Positions 56,501 through 64,000 of a DNA stretch of 64,000 bases are shown here, piece by piece. A program made the translations under genes and the position numbers. Within the stretch, counting starts at the first letter, position 1. The number at the start of each line of letters is the position of its first letter. A model generated the notes under the pieces. It saw only the letters and a list, made by a program, of their open reading frames with translations, searched no databases and was not told the DNA's origin. Source of the DNA: Stenotrophomonas maltophilia (GTDB lineage Bacteria > Pseudomonadota > Gammaproteobacteria > Xanthomonadales > Xanthomonadaceae); contig DEVL01000003.1 in assembly GCA_002363385.1 (NCBI GenBank), forward strand, positions 248,505 through 312,504, given 5' to 3'.

Positions 56501-59500
56501 ATGGCAGCTACCGGCACGCATCGCAGGGCACGCTTGGCTTCGGCCGGCATCGCGCATGCGGTGGCCCTGTTGGTGTTGCTGCTGCCACCGCCGCTGCTGG
56601 CGCAGAGTTACCCCAATCCGCTCAACAACACCGCCACGATCACCGCGCCGACCGACGTGGCCGATCCGACGCCCGGCAACAACAGTGCTACCGACACCAA
56701 TGCGCTGGCACTGCAGGCACAGCTGAGCGTGACCAAGACGCTGCTCAGCGCCACGCCGGTGGCCGCGGGCGGTGCGGTGCAGTACCGCATCCAGGTCAGC
56801 AACGCAGGCCCGTCGGTGGCCTCGACCGTGGCCGTTGTCGACAACGTCTCGCCGTTGCTGACCAATGTCACCTGGACCTGCCAGGGCAGTACTGGTGCGT
56901 CCGCGTGCGCGCAGGCCAGTGGCACCGGCAATGCGATCAACGTGCAGGTCAACGTCGCCGTGGGCGACAGCGTGGTGCTGCTGGTCAACGGGACCGCACC
57001 CACCAGCACCCCGGCCACGGTGCCGGCCAACACGGTCTCTCTGCTGCTGCCCGCTGGCACTACCGACCCGACCCCGGGGGACAACAGCGCCACCACGCCG
57101 GCGATTCCGGTGCAGCCCAATGCACTGGTAGCCAACAACGATACCTTCGCCGCCGCGATCTCCTCGGCCACCGGTGGCAGCACGCCCACGGTGCTGGTCA
57201 ACGACACCCTCAACGGCGCGGCGGTGAATGGCGCCAATCTGATCATCGCGCTGCAGAGCGCACCCGCGGGTTTCACCATCAACAGCGCGGGCGTGATCAC
57301 GGTGCCTGCCGGTGCGGCCGCAGGCGCGACCACGTTGACGTACCAGATCTGTGAAAACGCCTCGCCGACCAACTGCGCCACCGCCACGGCCAGCCTGATC
57401 ATCAGCCCGACTGCCGTCAATGACAGCTTCAACGCTACCGGTGGCTCGCCGTCGTTCAGCGGCAGCGTGGCCAGCAACGACAATGCGCCGGCCGGTGCAA
57501 CCTTCAGCGCGATCGGCACGCCGCCGGCCGGCCTCACCATCAACAGCAACGGCACCTTCACCTACGCGCCGGCCGGTGGCATCGCTGCCGCCACCTCATT
57601 CCAATACCAGGTCTGTCTGCCAGCACCGAATGGCAGCGTGTGCGCCACCGCGACCGCGTCGATCGTGGTCAATGCCAATGCGCTGGTGGCCACCGATGAC
57701 ACCTTCACCACACCCCTGCCGTCCGGTGCGGGTGGGCTCACCCCGAGCGTGCTGACCAATGACAGCTTCAACGGTGGCGCGGTGCCGCAGGCCCAGGTGA
57801 CGATGAGCCTGGTGGGTGCGCCGGCGGGGTTTGCCATCACCGGCAACGGGGCCATCCAGGTGCCCGCTGCTGCGGCAGCCGGCCCGTTGGCCCTGACCTA
57901 CCGCTTCTGCGAAAACGCGCTGCCGGCCAACTGTGCAACGGCCACGGCCAACCTGGTGGTCAGTCCCGACGCGGTCAACGACACGGTGACCACGCCCGGT
58001 GGCGGACAACCGGCAACCGGCAGCCTGGCCGGCAACGACAACATCGCAAGCGGTTCGGCTTACACGCTGGGCACCGCGCCCACCCGTGGCACTGCGGTGG
58101 TCAATGCCGACGGCACCTTCAGCTATACCCCGACCAACGCCAACACCGGACCGGATTCCTTCACCTACCAGGTGTGCTTGCCGGCGCCGAACATCGGCGT
58201 GTGCGATACCGCGACGGTCAGCGTGAACGTGCAGGCCAACCAGATCGCCGCGGTCAACGACGTCTTCGCCACGCCGTTGCAGCCGGGGACCATCACCACG
58301 ATCAGCCTGCTTGGCAACGACTCCCTCAACGGTGTGGCAGTGGTGCCCGCCGCGGTGACGTTGACGCTCACCGGCGCCCCGACCAACGTCACCGTCAACG
58401 CCGCAGGGCAGGTGGTCGTCCCGGCAGATGCGGTGGCTGGCGCGGTGAGCTTCAGTTACCAGATCTGCGAACTGGCCTCACCGACCAACTGCGCGACGGC
58501 CACCGTGCAGTTGGTGGTGGCTCCCGACGCGGTGGATGACAGCTTCGCGGCTACAGCCGGCATCCTGCTGACGGGCACTGTCGTCGGCAATGACAACGCA
58601 CCGGCCGGCGCGCAGTACAGCCTGCTCGCGGTGGCCGCACACGGCACGGTCGTTCAGGGTGCCGATGGCAGCTTCAGCTACACCGCGCAGGCCGCTTACA
58701 GCGGTCCGGACAGCTTCCGTTACCAGGTGTGCCTGCCGTCGCCGGACGGCAACGTGTGCGATACCGCCACCGTGACCCTCAACGTCAGCGCCGCCACGAT
58801 CATTGCCAACAACGATGACTTCAGTGCCGCGCCGCTGACCAGTGCCGGTGGGCTGACCGCCAGCGTGCTGAGCAACGACACCCTCAACGGTGTCGCCATT
58901 GCTCCTGCGCAGGCCACGCTGTCGTTGATCAATGCGCCGCCGGCGGGTTACACCCTCGACGCCACCGGTCAGCTGCAGGTACCGGCCGGCGCTCCGGCGG
59001 GTCCGGTGAGCCTGACGTATCAGCTGTGCCAGGCGGGCACCAGCAATTGCACCACCGCCACCATCGCGGTGGTGATCGCGCCGGATGCCGTGGCCGATGC
59101 GTACACCACCCAGGTGGCCACCCCGCTCAGCGGCAACGTGTCGGTGAACGACAACACGGCCGTGGGCACCACCTTTGCCGTGAACGGTGCATCCCCAGCC
59201 GGCCTGGCCTTCAATGCGGATGGCAGCTTCACCTATAGTCCGCCTGCGCAGTACACCGGTACCACCACGTTCGTTTATCAGGCGTGCCTGGCCGCGCCAC
59301 TGGCAGGCGTGTGCGATACCGCCACGGTGACCCTCAACGTCAATGCGGGGACGCTGGTCGCCAACGACGATGATTTCCGTAGTGCGATCCTCAACCCCGC
59401 CGTGGGCGGCACCACCAACAGCGTGCTGGCCAACGACACCATCAATGGTGCGGTTCCGCCGGCACCGGCCCAGGTGATCCTCAGCCTGGTCGGCGCACCG

Positions 59501-62500
59501 GCCGGGTACGTGCTCAACAGCAACGGCACGATTTCCGTGCCCGGCGGTGCGGCAGCCGGTGTGGTCGATTTCACGTACCAGCTCTGCGAAGCGGCGCTGC
59601 CAGGCAACTGCACCACGGCCGCAGTACGCCTGCTGCTGGCGCCGGTGGCGGTCAATGACACCTTCAGCACGCCGGTGGGCGTGGCGCTGACCGGCAGCGT
59701 GGCCGGCAATGACAACGTGCCGGCGAACACCAGCTTCAGCCTCAGCGGCACGCCGCCGACCGGGGTGGTGTTCAACCCGAACGGCGGCTTCACCTATTCC
59801 CCGCCGGCGGGGACCCAGGGTGCGGTCACCTTCGCTTACCAGGCCTGTCTGCCTGCACCGGATGCCGGGGTATGCGCGGGTGCGACCGTCACGATCAACG
59901 TCAACGCGGGCACGCTGGTCGCCAACGATGATGATTTCCGGACGGCGCCGATCAATCCCGATCTCGGCGGCGGCACCGCGTCCGTTCTGACCAATGACAG
60001 CCTCAACGGCACCGTGCCGCCTGCTTCGGCGGACGTGCTGCTGACCCTGGTGGGCGCACCGGCCGGCTATACGCTGGCCGCGGATGGCACGTTGACGATC
60101 AGCAGCGGTGTGCTGGCCGGCTCGGTCACGCTGGCCTACCAGCTGTGCGAAGCAGCGCTGCCAAGTAATTGCGATTCCGCGCAGATCCGGCTGCTGGTGG
60201 CCCCGTCCGCACTCGACGATGTGTTCTCCACGCCGGCCGGGCAGCTGTTGGCTGGCAATGTCGGCACCAACGACAACGCACCGGCGGGTGCGGTGTTCAG
60301 TCTGACCACCACGGCGCCGGCCGGGCTGCAGTTCGGCCCGGATGGCAGCTTCCAGTACACCCCGCCGAGCGGCTTCACCGGGCCGGTGACGTTCACCTAC
60401 CAGGTGTGCCTGCCGGCGCCGGACGGTGCCCAGTGCAGCCCCGCGACGGCCACCATCAACGTCAATGCCGGCACCCTGTTGGCGCGTGACGATGACTTCA
60501 GCGCCACGCCGCTGGCGCCGGGCGGCACAACGGTCACCAGTGTGCTGGTCAACGATGCGCTCAATGGCACCACGCCGCCGGCGGCGGGCAGTGTGCTGCT
60601 CAGCCTGGTTGGCGCACCGGCGGGGTACGCCCTCGATGCCAACGGCCTGCTGCAGGTGCCCACCACCGCGGTCGGTGGCGCCACCGTGCTGACCTACCAG
60701 GTCTGCGAGGCCGCCCTGCCGAGCAACTGCGCCAGCGCTGCGATCCGCCTGGTGATCTTGCCCGCGGCGAGCAACGATGCCTTCTCCACACCGGCCGGAC
60801 AGGCGCTCAACGGCAGCGTTGGCGACAACGACAACGTGCCACCGGATGCGTTGTTCACGGTGACCGGTACCGCCCCGGCGGGGCTGGTGCTCGGCGGCAA
60901 CGGCAGCTTTACCTATACCCCGCCCGTCGGTACCACCGGCCCGGTCACGTTCACCTACCAGGTCTGCCTGCCCGCGCCCAACGGCGCGCTGTGTGCCACC
61001 GCAAGCGCCACCATCACCGTCAACGCCGGCACGCTGGCCGCCATCAACGATGATTTCAGTGCGACGCCGATCAACCCGATCACCGGCGGCGCCACCACAT
61101 CGGTACTGGCCAACGACGCGCTCAACGGCAGCACGCCGCCTGCGATGGCCGACGTGCTGCTGTCGCTGCAGGGCGCCCCGGCCGGGGTGGCCATCACCGC
61201 CGAAGGCGCGGTGACCGTGGCACCCGGCACGGCGGCCGGGGTCAGGAATGTGACCTACCAACTGTGCGAGGCGGCCGCACCCGCCAACTGCGCCGTCGCG
61301 ACGGTCCGCCTGGTGATCGCGCCCTCTGCGGTGGACGATGCGCTGTCCACGCCGGTAGGTCAGGCGTTGAACAGTTCGGTCGCTACCAACGACAACGCCC
61401 CGGTCGGTGCGCTGTTCACGGTGGTCGGCACCGCGCCGGCTGGTGTCGTGCTCGGCCCCGATGGCAGCGTTGCCTACACCCCGCCGGTGAACTTCAGCGG
61501 CGCGGTGAGCTTCACCTACCAGGTGTGCCTGCCCGCACCGGATGCATCCGTGTGCGCCACTGCCACCACCACGCTCAACGTCAACAGCGGCACCCTGGTG
61601 GCGGTCGATGACGGCTTCACGACACCGGTGGCGCCGGGCGCGCCATCGCCGAGCGTCCTCATCAACGACACGCTCAACGGCAACACGCCGCTGGCGACCG
61701 AGGTGGTGCTCTCGCTGGTGGGCGCGCCGACCGGGTTCAGTATCGCCGCCGATGGCACGATCAGCGTGGCTACCGGCACTGCCGCAGGCGCCACGACGCT
61801 CACCTACCAGCTGTGCGAAGCCGCCGCGTCGTCCAACTGTGACACCGCCAGCATCGCACTGGTGGTCGCGCCTGCACCTGCCGATGATGTGTTCGCCGTG
61901 CAGGCGGGGCAGACGCTCAGTGGCACGGTGTCGGGCAACGACAACATGCCGATCGGGTCGCTGTACACCGTGCCCGGCGTCGTGCCGGCCGGGGTGACTT
62001 TCAACGCCGACGGCAGCTTCACCTACGCGCCGCCGGCCGGCACCACCAGCCCGGCCAGCTTCGTTTACCAGGCCTGCCTGCCGGCCCCGAACGCGGCCAT
62101 CTGCGGCAGCGCCACGGTCACGCTCAACATCAACAACGGGGCGCTGGTCGCCAGCGATGACAGCTTCGGTGCGATCACCCCAGGCGGCACCACGCCCAGC
62201 GTGTTGAACAACGATGCGCTCAACGGTGTCAGCCCGGCGCCCGCCGCACGTGTGTCGCTGAGTCTGGTCGGCGCGCCCAGTGGGTTCTCGATCAATCCCA
62301 GCGGCACGGTTTCGGTGGCGGGCAACGCGCCCACCGGCGCGATCACGCTCAGCTACCAGATCTGCGAAACCGCGGCGGCCAACAACTGCGCCACCGCGAA
62401 CATCACCCTGGTCGTTCGACCGGCCCCGGTGGATGACACGATTGCGGTGCAGGGCGGCCAGGCCAACACCGGCAACGTCTCCGGCAACGACAACATGCCG

Positions 62501-64000
62501 GCCGGCTCCATCTGGAGCGTGGCGGCGCCGCCGCAGGGCCTGGTGTTCAACAGCAACGGCAGCTTCACCTATACGCCGCCGGCCGGCACCGTCGGTCCGG
62601 TCACGTTCGCCTACCAGACCTGCCTGCCGGCCCCCGACGCGGCGATCTGCGGCACGGCGACCGCTACGCTGACCATCGCCGTCAACGCGGTGGTCGCCAA
62701 CGACGACACCTTCGTCGCGCCGGTCAGTGGCGGCTCGGCCACGCCGAGCGTACTGACCAACGACTCGCTCAACGGTGTGAGTCCGCCGGCCGCTGCATCG
62801 GTGCAGTTGCTGCTGGTCGGTGCACCGGCCGGCTTCGTGATCAACAACGATGGCACCGTGCAGATTCCTGCCGCAGCTACTGCCGGCTCCACCGTGCTCA
62901 CCTATCAGCTGTGCGAAGCGGCATCGCCGACCAATTGCGCCACCGCTGCGATCCGCTTCGTGATCGCGCCTGCGCCGCAGAACGATGCCTTCTCCGTGCA
63001 GGCCGGTGGGTCGCTCACCAATGGCAGCGTTGCCGCCAACGACAGCATGCCGGTCGGGTCGACCTGGGCGGTGCAGGGCACCCCGCCCGCCGGGCTGGTG
63101 TTCAACGCCGATGGCAGCTTCAGCTACACACCGCCGGCCGGCACCGCCGGGGCGGTGACCTTCACCTATCAGACCTGTCTGCCGGCGCCGAACGGTGGTG
63201 TGTGTGGCACGGCGACCACGACGCTCAACGTCAACCTCGGTACGCTGGCGGCGGCGGACGACCGCTTCGTCGATATCGCGCCAGGTACGGCCACCCCCAG
63301 CGTGCTTGGCAACGATGCGCTCAACGGCGTCAGCCCGCCGGCCCCGGCCAGCGTACAGCTGAGCCTGGTCGGTGCGCCGGCCGGTTACAGCATCGCCGCC
63401 GATGGCACGATCAGTGTGCCGACGGGCGTGGTTGCCGGCGCGTCTACGCTGACCTATCAGATCTGCGAAACCGCCGCGCCGTCCAACTGCGATACCGCGA
63501 CCGTCGCGCTGGTGATCCGCCCGGCAGCGCAGAACGATGCGTATGCGGTGCAGGTCGGCGGCACGATCAGCAACGGTAACGTGGCAGCGAATGACGCCAT
63601 GCCCGCAGGGTCGACCTGGGCCGCGCAGGGGACCGTACCGGCCGGGCTGCTCTTCAATGTCGATGGCACCTTCACGTATACCCCGGTGGGCGGTACCACG
63701 GGTCCGGTCACCTTCCTCTACCAAACCTGTTTGCCCGCACCGGATGCAACGCTGTGCGCGACCGCCACCGTCACGCTCAACGTCAATGCGGGCACGCTGG
63801 TCGCGGTCGATGACACGATCAGCGGCGTTGCCGCCGGGGCCACCTCGGCGGCCAGCGTGCTGGCCAATGACACGCTCAACGGCACCACCCCGCCGTTGTC
63901 GGCCGATGTGGTGCTCAGCCTGGTGGGTGCACCGGCCGGCTTCAGCATCACGCCGGCCGGCACGATCAGCGTGGCCAGTGGTGTGATCTCGGGTCCAACG
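56501..64000 (+). CDS. Giant secreted repeat protein (DUF11 plus tandem Ig-like/Big_9 modules), 3' end beyond window
   Basis: At least 2500 aa; the frame is open without a stop from ATG 56501 to the window end. Signal peptide 1-36 (IAHAVALLVLLLPPPLLA, then QS). Mature residues start YPNPLNNTATITAPTDVADP, which is the last third of a DUF11 domain; a complete DUF11 follows (about 70-205; AQLSVTKTLLSATPVAAGGA ... DPTPGDNSATT). From about residue 207, 13 repeats of about 185 aa begin, each with two Big_9-like Ig modules. GAGGA lies 9-13 bases before the ATG. The DNA is Ala/Thr/Val/Gly-coding and GC-rich. Probably a surface adhesin or matrix protein; export route and anchor are outside the window. 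Confidence 0.85.
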   Translation, partial: MAATGTHRRARLASAGIAHAVALLVLLLPPPLLAQSYPNPLNNTATITAPTDVADPTPGNNSATDTNALALQAQLSVTKTLLSATPVAAGGAVQYRIQVSNAGPSVASTVAVVDNVSPLLTNVTWTCQGSTGASACAQASGTGNAINVQVNVAVGDSVVLLVNGTAPTSTPATVPANTVSLLLPAGTTDPTPGDNSATTPAIPVQPNALVANNDTFAAAISSATGGSTPTVLVNDTLNGAAVNGANLIIALQSAPAGFTINSAGVITVPAGAAAGATTLTYQICENASPTNCATATASLIISPTAVNDSFNATGGSPSFSGSVASNDNAPAGATFSAIGTPPAGLTINSNGTFTYAPAGGIAAATSFQYQVCLPAPNGSVCATATASIVVNANALVATDDTFTTPLPSGAGGLTPSVLTNDSFNGGAVPQAQVTMSLVGAPAGFAITGNGAIQVPAAAAAGPLALTYRFCENALPANCATATANLVVSPDAVNDTVTTPGGGQPATGSLAGNDNIASGSAYTLGTAPTRGTAVVNADGTFSYTPTNANTGPDSFTYQVCLPAPNIGVCDTATVSVNVQANQIAAVNDVFATPLQPGTITTISLLGNDSLNGVAVVPAAVTLTLTGAPTNVTVNAAGQVVVPADAVAGAVSFSYQICELASPTNCATATVQLVVAPDAVDDSFAATAGILLTGTVVGNDNAPAGAQYSLLAVAAHGTVVQGADGSFSYTAQAAYSGPDSFRYQVCLPSPDGNVCDTATVTLNVSAATIIANNDDFSAAPLTSAGGLTASVLSNDTLNGVAIAPAQATLSLINAPPAGYTLDATGQLQVPAGAPAGPVSLTYQLCQAGTSNCTTATIAVVIAPDAVADAYTTQVATPLSGNVSVNDNTAVGTTFAVNGASPAGLAFNADGSFTYSPPAQYTGTTTFVYQACLAAPLAGVCDTATVTLNVNAGTLVANDDDFRSAILNPAVGGTTNSVLANDTINGAVPPAPAQVILSLVGAPAGYVLNSNGTISVPGGAAAGVVDFTYQLCEAALPGNCTTAAVRLLLAPVAVNDTFSTPVGVALTGSVAGNDNVPANTSFSLSGTPPTGVVFNPNGGFTYSPPAGTQGAVTFAYQACLPAPDAGVCAGATVTINVNAGTLVANDDDFRTAPINPDLGGGTASVLTNDSLNGTVPPASADVLLTLVGAPAGYTLAADGTLTISSGVLAGSVTLAYQLCEAALPSNCDSAQIRLLVAPSALDDVFSTPAGQLLAGNVGTNDNAPAGAVFSLTTTAPAGLQFGPDGSFQYTPPSGFTGPVTFTYQVCLPAPDGAQCSPATATINVNAGTLLARDDDFSATPLAPGGTTVTSVLVNDALNGTTPPAAGSVLLSLVGAPAGYALDANGLLQVPTTAVGGATVLTYQVCEAALPSNCASAAIRLVILPAASNDAFSTPAGQALNGSVGDNDNVPPDALFTVTGTAPAGLVLGGNGSFTYTPPVGTTGPVTFTYQVCLPAPNGALCATASATITVNAGTLAAINDDFSATPINPITGGATTSVLANDALNGSTPPAMADVLLSLQGAPAGVAITAEGAVTVAPGTAAGVRNVTYQLCEAAAPANCAVATVRLVIAPSAVDDALSTPVGQALNSSVATNDNAPVGALFTVVGTAPAGVVLGPDGSVAYTPPVNFSGAVSFTYQVCLPAPDASVCATATTTLNVNSGTLVAVDDGFTTPVAPGAPSPSVLINDTLNGNTPLATEVVLSLVGAPTGFSIAADGTISVATGTAAGATTLTYQLCEAAASSNCDTASIALVVAPAPADDVFAVQAGQTLSGTVSGNDNMPIGSLYTVPGVVPAGVTFNADGSFTYAPPAGTTSPASFVYQACLPAPNAAICGSATVTLNINNGALVASDDSFGAITPGGTTPSVLNNDALNGVSPAPAARVSLSLVGAPSGFSINPSGTVSVAGNAPTGAITLSYQICETAAANNCATANITLVVRPAPVDDTIAVQGGQANTGNVSGNDNMPAGSIWSVAAPPQGLVFNSNGSFTYTPPAGTVGPVTFAYQTCLPAPDAAICGTATATLTIAVNAVVANDDTFVAPVSGGSATPSVLTNDSLNGVSPPAAASVQLLLVGAPAGFVINNDGTVQIPAAATAGSTVLTYQLCEAASPTNCATAAIRFVIAPAPQNDAFSVQAGGSLTNGSVAANDSMPVGSTWAVQGTPPAGLVFNADGSFSYTPPAGTAGAVTFTYQTCLPAPNGGVCGTATTTLNVNLGTLAAADDRFVDIAPGTATPSVLGNDALNGVSPPAPASVQLSLVGAPAGYSIAADGTISVPTGVVAGASTLTYQICETAAPSNCDTATVALVIRPAAQNDAYAVQVGGTISNGNVAANDAMPAGSTWAAQGTVPAGLLFNVDGTFTYTPVGGTTGPVTFLYQTCLPAPDATLCATATVTLNVNAGTLVAVDDTISGVAAGATSAASVLANDTLNGTTPPLSADVVLSLVGAPAGFSITPAGTISVASGVISGPT
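57119..64000 (+). repeat. 13 tandem ~555-bp repeats encoding paired Ig-like modules
   Basis: Repeat starts (the L/V-A-N-D-D-x-F motif) lie near 57128, 57686, 58249, 58804, 59357, 59918, 60480, 61038, 61599, 62151, 62693, 63248 and 63800, a spacing of about 555 bp. Module A runs VANDDxF...SVLxNDxLNG...LVGAPAGF...TYQLCE-x-A-x-P-x-N-C. Module B runs DxF...GNVxxND-x-PAG...DGSFTYTPPAG...TFxYQVCLPAP-x4-C. Adjacent copies (59357 and 59918) are closest in DNA sequence. The array continues past 64000. Confidence 0.88.

Noticed and set aside
58478..63724. Open minus-strand frame of 1748 codons
   Set aside because: It is antisense to the Ig-like repeat array. GC-rich repeats encoding Ala/Val/Thr/Gly leave the antisense frame free of stops; its Arg/His/Gly-rich content and lack of a ribosome site mark it as a shadow.
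57119..64000. Regularly spaced repeats suggesting a CRISPR-like array
   Set aside because: The period is about 555 bp, with degenerate repeats in a continuous reading frame; this is a protein repeat.

Overview
The window is chromosomal DNA of a high-GC gammaproteobacterium of the Xanthomonadaceae, most likely Stenotrophomonas. Evidence: the proteins are Xanthomonas/Stenotrophomonas-like (Clp, RhlB with a long basic tail, a fused LplT-like/acyltransferase protein, a SmeIJK-type RND operon), and several GTAG-tipped palindromes of the Stenotrophomonas SMAG/REP type lie between genes (2872-2960, 7086-7107, 50227-50255). No integrase, transposase, phage gene or CRISPR array was seen. Apart from the last 10 kb this looks like core chromosome.

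Layout. 1-5.2 kb: end of trpD, trpC and a HAD phosphatase; a TSUP permease; the global regulator Clp; speD; and a Gdx-type guanidinium exporter behind what reads as a guanidine-II (mini-ykkC) riboswitch whose second hairpin overlaps an intrinsic terminator. 5.2-9.1 kb: coq7, rplM-rpsI, tRNA-Met and tRNA-Gln with a clear promoter and terminator, rppH, and the iron-storage pair bfd/bfr with a Fur-box-like site. 9-18.5 kb: a hybrid histidine kinase with a REC/degenerate GGDEF/degenerate EAL regulator, small membrane proteins, a bactofilin, erpA, nudC, ampE, and a DUF2752/CD225 pair. 18.6-33 kb: a lysophospholipid flippase-acyltransferase fusion, a YccS/FUSC protein, a TonB-dependent siderophore receptor and the smeIJK-type tripartite pump (one adaptor, two RND subunits, no outer-membrane partner here).

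33-45 kb: a secreted M20 amidohydrolase, queF, a small Kbp-like LysM protein, a lipoprotein, monomeric NADP-isocitrate dehydrogenase next to aceK, three tandem paralogous exported proteins with TonB-C-like modules, and a membrane diguanylate cyclase. 45-53.5 kb: rho with a long Gln/Gly/Asn-rich N-terminal extension, trxA, rhlB, then a tightly coupled ftsE-ftsX-(double receiver)-ung run.

53.5-64 kb is the most unusual part: an XRE regulator, then two secreted proteins. The first (722 aa) has a body resembling the C-terminal region of TadG-like proteins, then a prealbumin-like segment, and stops in the middle of a DUF11 domain. The second (at least 2500 aa, running off the window) has its own signal peptide, immediately continues the missing half of that DUF11 domain, and then carries about 13 tandem repeats of about 185 aa, each made of two Big_9-like Ig modules with conserved cysteine pairs. 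One domain thus appears split between two separately exported polypeptides.

Role clusters: tryptophan synthesis; polyamine synthesis and guanidine detoxification; iron storage, Fe-S assembly and siderophore uptake; cyclic-di-GMP signalling (Clp, degenerate GGDEF/EAL regulator, diguanylate cyclase); envelope maintenance and efflux; control of the TCA/glyoxylate branch; RNA decay and termination (rppH, rho, rhlB); cell division (ftsEX); and a large surface protein system. All calls rest on reading the sequence and on recalled family features; no database search was run.
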